A program made the position numbers and the translations under genes. From Enterococcus gilvus ATCC BAA-350 (GTDB taxonomy: Bacteria; Bacillota; Bacilli; Lactobacillales; Enterococcaceae), in the NCBI RefSeq assembly GCF_000407545.1, contig NZ_ASWH01000002.1, positions 682,001-746,000 of the forward strand: a stretch of 64,000 nt of DNA, given 5' to 3'. Shown piece by piece: positions 48,647-58,023 of this stretch (its first letter is position 1; each line of letters begins with the position of its first letter). The notes below the pieces were generated by a model, which did no database searches, was not told the origin of the DNA, and worked only from the letters and a program-made list of their open reading frames with translations.

Positions 48647-51600
48647 CTACCTCAACTCATCTTCCAATGGTATCAATTCTTCATCAAGAACTCCACGCCA
48701 TGCGCGTTTCATATCTTGCGGATATTTGAATGGTTTAGCTTCTGGATTTAGCGATTTATACCCTTCAAAATTCTTACTTTCGATGACTCCTTTAATGTTC
48801 GGAATCGGATCTTCACCGATGATATATTGCACTCTGGATGATTGAAGTTCATCGCCTGAGACAAACCAATCCTCAGCAAATTGACCAACAATTTGATCTA
48901 TCACTTCAGTAAAGTAATGACGTTTCACCACAAAGATATCTTCATTCGGCTCAATTTGTTCTTCATCAAATGCATTCAAAATCTGCCGATACACGTCTTT
49001 GACACATTCTGTCTTGTTTAATTTTTTCAGAGCCTTTTCAATTTCTTCACGAACATCTGGGCTATTCGCTGCATAAGTACCTAAAAGCTGATCGATATAG
49101 GAAGAATCAATGTCGTACAACTTGATTGAATTATCACTGTAAAATTCAATTGATGAAAGATCTGTTTTTTCTCCACCATCTGCACCCTCATCAACTAACG
49201 ATCCTTTTACAGTCTGATAGACTCCTACTTGTTCTTCCAAAATTGAAACTTGACTTTTCAGAGCGTCTGAACTGACGATATCTTCATTGTATTCATCATA
49301 AGTCACCAACGCTTCGTAGGAATTATTCAACTCTTGAAAAGCTTTGACGTAATCCACACGTGTTTCCAATGGTGTATCTTCACTAACTCCTGGCACAAAG
49401 GTAAATTCTTGTAGTTTTCGATACGCTTTTTTGAACCGTTTTTTCGATTCATTGTACGTCGGATAAATCAGACCTGAGTCTTCATTCACCTCGGAATACA
49501 ATTTAGTCGCTTCTGCAACGTTGTACTCCATCGTATTGGGTTTTCTAAAGGTCACAATCAACCCTTTCGTCTTTTCTGGATAGGTTCGATTGGTACGAGA
49601 AAATGCTTGAATCAAGCCAGCATATTCCAAATTCCGGTCAACGAATAACGTTTGAATCGTCGGTGCATCAAAGCCGGTTAACAACCGATCAACAACAATG
49701 ACTAAATCAATGTGCCTGCCAAACTGTTTAAACTCCGCTTTTTTTCGTGCTAAACGATTATTAATATCGCCGTTATAACGTTCAATCTCCGCTAAATTCC
49801 AAGCGGTACCGTAGTAAGCATTGTATTCACTGATAATTCCTTGCATTTCAGCTTGTTGCTCTTTGGCATTATCCGTATTTTCATCTAAGGAATACGTAAT
49901 AGCAATCCGTGGAAAATCTGGATCATCCATCGTCCGACCTTCGCGAATCGGTTGGTTTGGATATTCCTGCATCATCCAATCTGAATCTTTCGTCATTTCC
50001 TTAATTGCTTGATAATACTTTTTCGCCATCCAAATGGAGCTGGTTGTCAGAATGGCTGATTTTGTAGGACGACCATTTCTAAAATCAAATTTCGTGTAAG
50101 CATTATTGGGGCGGAAAATTTTATGAATTACTTTTTGAATGTGCTCATCATTTTCATAAATCGCTGGTTCAATATAGCTTTCCTTCTTTATCGGATTCAT
50201 ATTATCAACGATTAGATTAATCTGTTCAGGAGAATAAGTCGCATATTTTTCGACTTTACTTAATTCATTGTGAATCTTATTATCCAGAGAAGTCGTTTCT
50301 ATCGTATTCTCATGTTCTACCTGAAAACCTAATACAGAACCATCTTCTAGAGCATTTTTGATGGTATAAGTGTGTAACACCTCGCCATATTGATCAGTCG
50401 TCGTCCGTGCCAATTGTCCTTTTGCTTGCTTTTTATTCACATCAAAAATCGGTGTACCGGTGAAACCAAACCAAGTTGATTTTGGAAAGAATCCTTTGAT
50501 TTCTTCCATATTTTCAGCACTTAAAGCACGATGACATTCATCAACTACAAAAACAATATGTTGTCCCATCAATTTTTGATAACGATTTGTTCCGTTCTTT
50601 TCTTCTTGCTTCTTAGCATATTTCAACGCAGCATCCAATTTCTGACGCGTTGTCACAATCACGACATTCGCATTCGCATCAGCTAAAAGCGTATCGCCTA
50701 GTTCTTTTGCACTCCCTGTTCCAACAATCAAACTATTCGATTTAGCATTTCCAGAAGAGATGCCTGTATTGTATTCAGATGCAAATTTGGTAAATTCGCT
50801 AGTAGTCTGACTATCTAAATCTTTTCGGTCGACCAACATAATTGTGCGATCGATCCCAGTTTTTCGTGCCAAAAGTTTCGTTGAAACAAAACTCGTCAGT
50901 GTTTTTCCTGAACCTGTCGCATGCCAAACATACCCCGATTGATGCTTGTTCGCGGCAGTAAACAATGCCTCAATTGCATGTATCTGATAGGGATGCAGTA
51001 CCATCAACACTTTATTGTCTTGATCCTCGCTGACAATTGTATAGTCTGCGATTAACCGATGGGCTTTGGGAATATTTAGTACTTGCTTACAAAACTCATA
51101 TAAGTTTTCAACTTTTTTATTATCTGTTGTCCGCCAACTGAATAGGAACTTCTTATGCATATCTTTCGGCATCGCGTTAGCAAAATAGCGCGTCGTTTGT
51201 TCATTCGAAATGACAAATAATTGCAGCGTTGAAAAGATGTTATTCCGAAACATCCCTTCTTCCGCATACTTTTTGATTTGATTGAAAGCTTGATACACAT
51301 CATCTTTAGCCGTCGTTTGTTTCAACTCAATCTGAACAATCGGTAACCCATTAATTAACAATGTTACATCGAAGCGACGATCTCGCGCACCCGCGCTACT
51401 TCCTTGTTTCGCAATCTGATTCACCACTTCATACGTGGAAAGTCCGCCACCAATATCTTGATTGGAATAAATTATTGGTGAAATTGAACCTAAACTAGCA
51501 TCTTCACGCTCAATCGTAATCCGAGCGATGCCATTCTCACCCTTTAACCATTTCGCCGCATCAAAAGGTGTCTGAGTCCGCAACAAAATTTCCGTCTTAA

Positions 51601-51799
51601 TCGTTTCAAACTCTTTATCCGTAAGCGGATGTTCGCCAATTTCAGATAAATTATTCTGAACAATTTTCTGACGTAAATTTCGCCAAAGATCATCTTCGGA
51701 TTTCAACTCAGAACGATACGTCCACTGATTATGACCTTCACCTAAGACATCAATTAAATGACGTTCCACTTCTGCTTCTTCTCGATGAGGAATTTTCAT
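48647..51799 (-). CDS. hsdR: Type I restriction enzyme, R subunit
   Basis: 1050 residues, full length. The nuclease domain is at the N-terminus (FDVTLLINGLPIVQIELKQ contains the D-x-ExK core). Helicase motifs follow: ATGSGKTLTSF (Walker A), VDECHR (Walker B), TRQKL and, in the second half, a motor domain with LLTGFDAP and RTNRTYP. It forms the translocating and cutting subunit with HsdM and HsdS. It is 11 nt after hsdS. No frameshift is evident. Confidence 0.95.
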   Translation of the reverse strand: MKIPHREEAEVERHLIDVLGEGHNQWTYRSELKSEDDLWRNLRQKIVQNNLSEIGEHPLTDKEFETIKTEILLRTQTPFDAAKWLKGENGIARITIEREDASLGSISPIIYSNQDIGGGLSTYEVVNQIAKQGSSAGARDRRFDVTLLINGLPIVQIELKQTTAKDDVYQAFNQIKKYAEEGMFRNNIFSTLQLFVISNEQTTRYFANAMPKDMHKKFLFSWRTTDNKKVENLYEFCKQVLNIPKAHRLIADYTIVSEDQDNKVLMVLHPYQIHAIEALFTAANKHQSGYVWHATGSGKTLTSFVSTKLLARKTGIDRTIMLVDRKDLDSQTTSEFTKFASEYNTGISSGNAKSNSLIVGTGSAKELGDTLLADANANVVIVTTRQKLDAALKYAKKQEEKNGTNRYQKLMGQHIVFVVDECHRALSAENMEEIKGFFPKSTWFGFTGTPIFDVNKKQAKGQLARTTTDQYGEVLHTYTIKNALEDGSVLGFQVEHENTIETTSLDNKIHNELSKVEKYATYSPEQINLIVDNMNPIKKESYIEPAIYENDEHIQKVIHKIFRPNNAYTKFDFRNGRPTKSAILTTSSIWMAKKYYQAIKEMTKDSDWMMQEYPNQPIREGRTMDDPDFPRIAITYSLDENTDNAKEQQAEMQGIISEYNAYYGTAWNLAEIERYNGDINNRLARKKAEFKQFGRHIDLVIVVDRLLTGFDAPTIQTLFVDRNLEYAGLIQAFSRTNRTYPEKTKGLIVTFRKPNTMEYNVAEATKLYSEVNEDSGLIYPTYNESKKRFKKAYRKLQEFTFVPGVSEDTPLETRVDYVKAFQELNNSYEALVTYDEYNEDIVSSDALKSQVSILEEQVGVYQTVKGSLVDEGADGGEKTDLSSIEFYSDNSIKLYDIDSSYIDQLLGTYAANSPDVREEIEKALKKLNKTECVKDVYRQILNAFDEEQIEPNEDIFVVKRHYFTEVIDQIVGQFAEDWFVSGDELQSSRVQYIIGEDPIPNIKGVIESKNFEGYKSLNPEAKPFKYPQDMKRAWRGVLDEELIPLEDELR

Positions 51800-51810
51800 T
51801 ATGACACCTC

Positions 51811-53010
51811 CTAGACAAATAGTTTCTGTAAGAATGCTTTTTTAGTTAATTGAAGAAGTTCCAATTCACGCTGATGAAGAGTGATCGTATCATCTAGCTG
51901 CTTGAAGAAGACACCAATTTTTTGTTGTTCTTTTACGTCGGGAATAATAATCAGAGCTTCTCTAATATCTTTTGAATTAATACTTTCAAATGTTGACCCT
52001 GTGCTATATCTATTCCAATAGCCATTCTCTTTCATTTTTCCGAGTTGTTGGAAAATAAAATTATTTCCTTTAATGGCTGCAACTCCACGTCCCAAAACTA
52101 CATCATAATCAGTTTTTCCAATGTCTCCCACTGGAGCGCGAACACTTAAAATCAGATCACCTTTTTCTGCTTGTTTTGTAACTTGAGTAGTCCAAACTCT
52201 TGGAACAACTCTATTGTTTTTCATATCTGCGTTTCCTTGAACTAAAATATAATCGTTTGGATTATCTGTATAATTTTCTGAATTTGGGGATTGTCCCATG
52301 ACAATCTGAACAACTACTCCCAACTTACGCTGTTCCCAATCATCAGTGAATCCTGGAAAGCGAACTTCTGGTACTTTCTCTCCTTCTTTTGGAAACATCT
52401 TTTGCAAAAAGCCTTGTTTGGTTTGTTTTAGCGTAGTGAGTTCTTGCTTATGAAGATGGATAGTATCATCAAATTGTTTAAAGAAGGTTCCGATTTTCTT
52501 CTGCTCCATGACATCTGGAACAGCAATTCTAAGAGAAGCATATTCCTTTGCATTAACTCCCGGTTGTCCAGATCTTTGTGAAGATATTTTTATAAAATTA
52601 ATATATTTTTGTGTAAGAGTATTTTGAAAGACAAATTCCGAGTTAAAAGAAGGTTTTATCTTCGCTCGAATTAAAAAACCTGCAAAATATACTTTTCCAT
52701 CTTTTTTATTATAATGATAGCTTTTTCCTACGCTTGCACCTGTTCTTGCAAAAAGAAGGTCTCTTTCATTTAAGAGATAATTATCTAATTTAGATAAATC
52801 TGTATCTGGAGAAGTTAAGTTGTTTTGTAAAAATTCATGCGTTTCATCATCAATATCCGTAATTCTTAAATACTTATTTTCACCATCATAAGCTTTCGCA
52901 CTAACATTTAATCCATATTCAAAGGACTCTGCTAAGTTTTCCAACTTTTGTTGTTTCCAATCTCCTTCAAAACCTAAAAATCGTACTTCAGGTTGCATTT
53001 TATTTTCCAT
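51811..53010 (-). CDS. hsdS: Type I restriction-modification specificity subunit
   Basis: About 399 residues from the ATG at 53008-53010, which has GAGG 9 nt upstream inside hsdM; a TTG 6 nt earlier is unlikely. The protein has two target-recognition halves, each beginning with a VRF(L/P)GF...DW(E/K)Q(R/Q)KL signature and each ending with a helical spacer (FFKQFDD..HLHKQELTTLKQ, FFKQLDDTITLHQRELELLQ). It determines the bipartite DNA target. It overlaps hsdM by a few nt and precedes hsdR by 11 nt. The repeats could permit domain exchange, but only one hsdS is seen. Confidence 0.94.
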   Translation of the reverse strand: MENKMQPEVRFLGFEGDWKQQKLENLAESFEYGLNVSAKAYDGENKYLRITDIDDETHEFLQNNLTSPDTDLSKLDNYLLNERDLLFARTGASVGKSYHYNKKDGKVYFAGFLIRAKIKPSFNSEFVFQNTLTQKYINFIKISSQRSGQPGVNAKEYASLRIAVPDVMEQKKIGTFFKQFDDTIHLHKQELTTLKQTKQGFLQKMFPKEGEKVPEVRFPGFTDDWEQRKLGVVVQIVMGQSPNSENYTDNPNDYILVQGNADMKNNRVVPRVWTTQVTKQAEKGDLILSVRAPVGDIGKTDYDVVLGRGVAAIKGNNFIFQQLGKMKENGYWNRYSTGSTFESINSKDIREALIIIPDVKEQQKIGVFFKQLDDTITLHQRELELLQLTKKAFLQKLFV

Positions 53011-54595
53011 GTGCAAATACCTCTAATGCGCCTTTTAACCATTCCTTGTTTTCTGGGCTGGCTTCTAGTGTTGAAATCGTCTCAAATAGACTTTTTTCTA
53101 ACGCTTGTTTTTCCTCACGAATTTTCTTGATCTCTTTTCCAACACTAACCATGTCAATGGGTTCTTCATCTTCAAATGTATCGACATAACGAGGGATATT
53201 TAAATTATAGTCATTTTCTTTGATTTCATCGAAACTAGCTAAATGAGCATATTTTTCAATATCTTTTCGTTCAACAAAAGCTGAAACAATTTTCTCAATG
53301 TTTTCTTTCGACAATTTATTTTGATTTTTGCCTTTAATAAAATCATTGCTGGCATCAATAAATAAGACATCACGTGTTGTCCGGTTTTTCTTCAATATAA
53401 TCACAGTCGTTTGAATTGAAGTACCAAAAAATAGATTTGCTGGCATACCAATGACTGCGTAAATACTACCATCTTCCAACAATTTCTGACGGATGGTACC
53501 TTCTGCTGCACCACGGAACAATACCCCATGAGGCAAAACGATTGCCATTGTTCCGGTTTCTTTTAAGTGATAATAGCCATGTAATAAGAAAGCAAAATCG
53601 GCTTTTGACTTCGGTGCTAATTTACCATAGCGATTAAAACGTGAATCATCTAAGAAAGAAGCATCTGCTGACCATTTTGCAGAATACGGAGGATTCATAA
53701 CAACTGAATCAAAAGTATACGGTTCGTCTGTCGGCCAATCTTTATTCAGCGTATCACCATTACGTAAGTTCATATCTTCTGAATCGACACCATGAAGAAT
53801 TAAGTTCATTTTTGCCAAGTTAAAAGTCGTTGTATTCAATTCTTGACCATGAAATTTTACATTTTCTGGATAGTTTAAATACTTACGAACATTTAGCATT
53901 AGTGATCCAGATCCCATCGTTGGGTCGAATACGCTAAACAACTTCTTATCTTTTTGATCTATCGTAACGATTTGAGCCATCATATCCGAAACCATACTAG
54001 GTGTGTAGAATTCTCCTGCCTTTTTTCCAGCTTCTGAAGCGAACTGACTGATTAGAAATTCATAGGCATCACCGATGACATCTCCATCATGTCCGATCAC
54101 ATCGACATCATTTAATTTTTTCAAAACTTCAGTAATCGTTACATTACGTTGTTGATCATCTGAACCTAGTTTTTTCGACTGCAAATCTACATCGTCAAAT
54201 AAGCCATTGAACTGGTCATATTTTGAAGACAAGTCCACAAAGGCTTTGTTTAAATCATTCAATTGAAAAATATTTTGTTTTGCTTGATCTGCTAGTACAT
54301 TGAATAAATATTTTGGATCAATATCATAGCCCAATGTATCAACGATCGTTGCAATTAAATCTTCTCTTGAGTCTTCATCAGATAATAGCTCTTTATATAG
54401 CTCTGTTTGCTTTTCGGGTGTATCATTTTCCTCTAGTGACTCGTCGGCTAATAGCACGACTTGTTGTAACAACTTATCCGATAAATATTTATAGAAAATC
54501 AATCCTAATAGATAGTTTTTATATTCTGATGCATCCATTTTGCTGCGAAGATTATCCGCTGCACTAAATAAACGTTGATTTAATTCTGCGCCCAT
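53000..54595 (-). CDS. hsdM: Type I restriction-modification DNA methyltransferase subunit
   Basis: 531 residues. The AdoMet motif is DPTMGSGSLMLN and the catalytic motif is NPPY in VVMNPPYSAKW, which marks an adenine N6-methyltransferase. The N-terminal helical domain (ADNLRSKMDASEYKNYLLGLIFYKYLSD) is that of HsdM. It modifies the target defined by HsdS and protects the genome. It is the first gene of the four-gene restriction transcript (M, S, R, mrr). Confidence 0.95.
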   Translation of the reverse strand: MGAELNQRLFSAADNLRSKMDASEYKNYLLGLIFYKYLSDKLLQQVVLLADESLEENDTPEKQTELYKELLSDEDSREDLIATIVDTLGYDIDPKYLFNVLADQAKQNIFQLNDLNKAFVDLSSKYDQFNGLFDDVDLQSKKLGSDDQQRNVTITEVLKKLNDVDVIGHDGDVIGDAYEFLISQFASEAGKKAGEFYTPSMVSDMMAQIVTIDQKDKKLFSVFDPTMGSGSLMLNVRKYLNYPENVKFHGQELNTTTFNLAKMNLILHGVDSEDMNLRNGDTLNKDWPTDEPYTFDSVVMNPPYSAKWSADASFLDDSRFNRYGKLAPKSKADFAFLLHGYYHLKETGTMAIVLPHGVLFRGAAEGTIRQKLLEDGSIYAVIGMPANLFFGTSIQTTVIILKKNRTTRDVLFIDASNDFIKGKNQNKLSKENIEKIVSAFVERKDIEKYAHLASFDEIKENDYNLNIPRYVDTFEDEEPIDMVSVGKEIKKIREEKQALEKSLFETISTLEASPENKEWLKGALEVFAHGK

Positions 54596-54721
54596 TTGTA
54601 TACTCCCTTTTAAATAAAATTCGATTAATTGCGTACCTTAGTATTTTACCATTTTAAGATAATAAACTCATGAAATATCTTGAAAAGAGTAGAATGAATT
54701 CCTCAGATAAAAACAACAAAA

Positions 54722-54750
54722 AGACGAAGTTCGTTTTGATTACTTCGTCT
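54722..54750 (-). terminator. Terminator of the PIN-like gene
   Basis: AGACGAAGT and ACTTCGTCT form a 9-bp stem with an 11-nt loop, followed by TTTTTG on the minus strand, about 90 nt after the PIN-like gene. Confidence 0.75.
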
Positions 54751-54843
54751 GATTGGTAATTAGAATTTTACTATTATTAAAATAGAAAAATTGTCTAAAA
54801 ATCAATATATGTTTTCTACTTTTTATAGATAGTATAAAACTAT

Positions 54844-55929
54844 CTACGAGAAACCTAATAAACACTCTAATTTTTCGATTTCAGTAATTACTTTTCGTCT
54901 AATTTCTTCACGATCTTTTTGTGATGAAAAGAAATCAATTTGTTTCAAAATAAGTTCTTGTTTTCTCCTTTGGGTATCATCTTCAATACTCTTCATAGCA
55001 TCTTCAAAAGAATTAGAAAATTGATCACTATCCTTAATTCTAAATGAGGAAAAAACTGTTTCATTACTACCCTCGCTATCTTTGAAACTAACTACCTTAA
55101 TTAATTTATATCTGTATACTATTTCCGATAAAATCTGATCATTGGTAGCAAAGATTACCTTGTTCCCTTTTTTAATTAAATCTTGTTGATAGATATTTAC
55201 CAAAAATAAATCCATTGCAGCATTAAGCATACTTTTCTTTCCTTTTTTATTAACACCATGATAAATTCTTTTAAAGGATTTCCCATCGCTTGTTTTGAAA
55301 TTACCCCACAGAAGTATGGAATAAATTAGATGTGTCTGATAAAAAATCTCTACCTTATTTCTCATATAGTCATAAAAAGTTTTCAACTTTTCTTCTCTTG
55401 ATATATTAGACTTTTCAAGTTCAAATAATTTTAGACAATACAAATACGAAGTATTGAATGCAAGAGAATCTTCTTTTTCTTGTCTGGATTTGAACTCCTC
55501 ATCGTTTACAATATAATTTACAGCAGCTTCTGAATTTTTAGTTAGGTACTTTTCAAATGAGCCTTTGGGGTTAATGACTTCTGATAAAGATAGTTCTTCA
55601 AGTAAAATCAACATTTTGTCTATCCTACTGAACATTTTTTTTGAATCCAAACTTCTAGTTACTGAATCTCTACATGTCTCTTCCATTGCTGAACTGAAAT
55701 CAACTGTCAAATTTTCATTAGTCTTAATTTCTGTTAAAAATTCAATCAATGAATATGCAACCTCTTTGCCTTTCTCACTACTCAAATATTGATTCATCAT
55801 TAACGATGGTTGATCAAAATATGAGTCTAAATAAACACAAATATTTGAGTCTATTACTATAGAATAATTCTCATCTTTTAAACTTTGTATGTCCTTGAAT
55901 CCTTCAAAAGGACAAATATATTTAAACAT
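54844..55929 (-). CDS. PIN-like domain protein, putative nuclease of the defence island
   Basis: 361 residues from the ATG at 55927-55929, which has GAGGTG about 5 nt upstream. Acidic residues are placed as in PIN-domain RNases: Asp27 in VIDSN, Glu83 in AMEETC, Asp240 in LNAAMDLFL and Asp264 in FATNDQ. The core between them is long and helical, and the C-terminus (about 310-361) is coiled coil. No signal or membrane segment is present. It stands just before hsdM on the same strand with its own terminator. It could be a toxin or effector; this is inferred from fold and place. Confidence 0.6.
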   Translation of the reverse strand: MFKYICPFEGFKDIQSLKDENYSIVIDSNICVYLDSYFDQPSLMMNQYLSSEKGKEVAYSLIEFLTEIKTNENLTVDFSSAMEETCRDSVTRSLDSKKMFSRIDKMLILLEELSLSEVINPKGSFEKYLTKNSEAAVNYIVNDEEFKSRQEKEDSLAFNTSYLYCLKLFELEKSNISREEKLKTFYDYMRNKVEIFYQTHLIYSILLWGNFKTSDGKSFKRIYHGVNKKGKKSMLNAAMDLFLVNIYQQDLIKKGNKVIFATNDQILSEIVYRYKLIKVVSFKDSEGSNETVFSSFRIKDSDQFSNSFEDAMKSIEDDTQRRKQELILKQIDFFSSQKDREEIRRKVITEIEKLECLLGFS

Positions 55930-56276
55930 TTTACACCTCATCTCAATAAAATCCTTGCGAACATTTATATTCTATTACTTCGGTCTATTTCTCTTCACAA
56001 ATTCCCTGCAATTCGCTAAATATGAACTCAATTCTTCAGGATTAGGGGCTCCTTCTCCTAATTCTATGCCCTTTTGTTAGAGCGAGTGGAATGGCAACAT
56101 TATTGACAAAATCTATAAGTTATCATGAACGCCTGTTGCTGGCTATTACGTTTGCCTTAGACATTGATCTTCACATTGATTCGGCTATTTATCAATAAGG
56201 TCAACATCTTCTCTATATACATTTTTACCTATTGCATTTAGTCAGCAATACCTATCCTTACAAATCCAATGCCACC
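55930..56276. other. Intergenic region with a short gene remnant
   Basis: About 350 bp. A minus-strand fragment is described separately at 55975-56110. The remainder holds no frame longer than 25 codons and nothing recognisable. Confidence 0.45.
55975..56110 (-). pseudogene. Frameshifted C-terminal remnant of an unidentified gene
   Basis: Two frames join as IDFVNNVAIPLALTKG and then IELGEGAPNPEELSSYLANC, ending in a TAA at 55975-55977. Codon use and amino-acid pattern look like a real C-terminus, but a single-base shift separates the parts and stops lie upstream in both. The parent family is not recognised. Confidence 0.35.
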
Positions 56277-56861
56277 TTATCTACGATCTTTCAACTTCAC
56301 ATTTCTCTCATTACTTACATTGTACTTCACTTCAACATCCACTAAATAATAGACGACATGCTGTAAGTCCTCTTCTGTCACGTCTGCCTCAGTGGCACTT
56401 GTTGTTTGTTTATATCTAAGCTTTACAACGTTCCCTTTTTTAAAGCTTTCTGGTTCCTCTGTTTCAAATAATGCTTGATCTAAATAGCTGTCAACCAATA
56501 CCACATAAGACTTGTCTCCTATGGTTCTAACACTCGTAACAAAGAAATAGTCCGTCCGTGTTTGCACAGGATTCCTGCCTAAAAGCAAGTCCAAGGACTG
56601 GACTTTTCTTGGATTTGAGATCGCCACTCTTTTTTCATCCTCATTGAACAAGTCCATAGGTGTTACTTGATCTAATTCATCATAGGTAAAATTGATGATT
56701 TCATCTTTTTCGTATTTCAATTTCGTTTTCGTATCCCATTGTAAAAGGGTGCCGCTAGAAATATCTTGAAAAATCATACTATGACCATAATAGGCCTTAG
56801 AGGCTCCCATAGGTACTCTGTTATCAATACTAATTACTTTTGCTATTGTGTATTTTCTCAT
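56277..56861 (-). CDS. Hypothetical cytosolic protein
   Basis: 194 residues. No signal peptide or membrane segment. Mostly predicted beta strands: KYTIAKVISIDNRVPMGAS, then GTLLQWDTKTKLKYEKDEI, FFVTSVRTIGDKSYVVLVD and HVVYYLVDVEVKYNV. No domain is recognised. Upstream is a region with a gene fragment and downstream is the remnant at 55975. It could be a degenerate or horizontally acquired gene, yet it is intact over its whole length. The ATG has no strong ribosome binding site. Confidence 0.55.
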   Translation of the reverse strand: MRKYTIAKVISIDNRVPMGASKAYYGHSMIFQDISSGTLLQWDTKTKLKYEKDEIINFTYDELDQVTPMDLFNEDEKRVAISNPRKVQSLDLLLGRNPVQTRTDYFFVTSVRTIGDKSYVVLVDSYLDQALFETEEPESFKKGNVVKLRYKQTTSATEADVTEEDLQHVVYYLVDVEVKYNVSNERNVKLKDRR

Positions 56862-56977
56862 ACCATCACCTACTATCCAGTATCCATTATAACTAATTTT
56901 TTCTCACCACCTATGCAGATAAGTAAAAAAAGAGCTTAAAAACCTAAGTTCCCTATATCATCATTCCTGTATCCAAT

Positions 56978-57254
56978 CTTTGAATAAAGGTAGGCCATCA
57001 ACTTCATCCAAAGTAACTGAATCGCTTTGAAAACTAAAGCGAATTAAAAAAAACTAATTTCCACCCCACTCAATGGGTTCGCTGGGTTCCACGATTCCAG
57101 GGCCCTCAGGTATGATTTCTCTTGTTTCTGGTTTCGCTGGTTGGTCGATGTCGTACAAATAGCCGTTCTTTCCATCTCTTCCACATTTGGTTTGGTCGTA
57201 GGAGTCACTATCTATGCAGATATTCGCGGCAATCGCCACTTCCTTGCTTCCCTA
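56978..57254 (-). pseudogene. Possible decayed secreted or surface protein gene
   Basis: Starting after a TAG, the frame reads GSKEVAIAANICIDSD, KCGRDGKNGYLYDIDQ, EPSEPIEWGGN, stop TAG, then SDSVTLDEVDGLPLFK and a second stop. The Cys, Gly and Pro-rich composition and the terminal stretch suggest an extracellular protein tail, but no signal peptide or family is seen. A GTG (57239) could start a 61-residue protein; no good ribosome binding site precedes it. Confidence 0.3.
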
Positions 57255-57365
57255 AAAAAAGAGACCCTCATATTCACCAGCCATCCCGTAGATCTATCCT
57301 ACCTTTGACAAAGTCAGCTCGCAGCCTTCCATTCAAACAAAAAGTCAAAAGTCTTTTAAACAAAA

Positions 57366-57398
57366 AGATACCCGCGATCAGTAAAATCGCAAGTATCT
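57366..57398 (-). terminator. Terminator of the ECF S-component gene
   Basis: AGATACCCGCGAT pairs with ATCGCAAGTATCT (one wobble or mismatch) around a 7-nt loop and is followed on the minus strand by TTTTTG, about 35 nt after the gene. Confidence 0.85.
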
Positions 57399-57432
57399 CT
57401 CTTTCTCCTAAACGAACAGCCGTTTCAAGAGA

Positions 57433-58023
57433 TTATTCGATTGAGTCGGTATGCATATTCCGCCATCGCTGGATGGTCTGGGTTAGTAATTTTTTTAATG
57501 CGGGTGTTAAAAGTAGATAAAAGATGACGTTCCCAAACGCATGCATCGTATCTACAGGAATCCCGGCTAAATAGTAGGGCAAAAACGCTGAGATTCCGAG
57601 AAAAGGTGCTTGAACTGCCGAGATGAAGAAGCCGAAAAGTAAACCTGTGATCCCGGCGTAAATCGTCTGCAATAAAATACTTTGCCTGAATTTCGGGATT
57701 TTTTTGAGCACTCCTGTCAATAAAATAATTAGAAAGTAGGTTACCACTTGGGCAATAGTCCAGACGCCCATCCCCATATAAAAATTGGTAATGAGGATCG
57801 ACAGCAGGCTGACCAACAGTCCTTGATAGGTGCCCCAGTAAATGGTGATGATCAACAGTATGGCGGTGACTGGCTGCACGTTTACGATAAATTGAAAGGC
57901 CGTTCGACTGACGACACATAAGGCGACCAGCATAGATAATAAACTTAATTCCTTCACTCCTAGTGAAAAGACGGAAGCGATGGATTGCTTAGAATTGTTC
58001 AAGCTTGAACACCACACGATCAT
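57433..58023 (-). CDS. ECF transporter S-component
   Basis: 196 residues with five or six membrane helices. The N-terminal KELSLLSMLVALCVVSR is the typical start of S-components, followed by a VQPVTAILLIITIYWGTYQG stretch. The exact start is uncertain: the ATG at 58021-58023 overlaps the lipoprotein gene by 35 nt and adds a non-hydrophobic leader, while shorter starts lack clear sites. It should use a shared energising module encoded elsewhere. The partner lipoprotein (DUF4430) suggests cobalamin or another corrin-like ligand; this is inference. Confidence 0.8.
   Translation of the reverse strand: MIVWCSSLNNSKQSIASVFSLGVKELSLLSMLVALCVVSRTAFQFIVNVQPVTAILLIITIYWGTYQGLLVSLLSILITNFYMGMGVWTIAQVVTYFLIILLTGVLKKIPKFRQSILLQTIYAGITGLLFGFFISAVQAPFLGISAFLPYYLAGIPVDTMHAFGNVIFYLLLTPALKKLLTQTIQRWRNMHTDSIE

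Larger units (their letters stand above)
56862..57432. other. Region with a fragmentary frame and the S-component terminator
   Basis: About 570 bp. A minus-strand frame from about 57254 to 57054 (described separately) and, in the same frame after a TAG, a further stretch to a TGA near 56978 (SDSVTLDEVDGLPLFKDWIQE) look like parts of one decayed gene. The terminator at 57366-57398 belongs to the gene to the right. Confidence 0.4.

Noticed and set aside
51811..53010. Phase-variable hsdS inversion system
   Set aside because: Only one hsdS and no recombinase or inverted hsdS fragment is present in the window.
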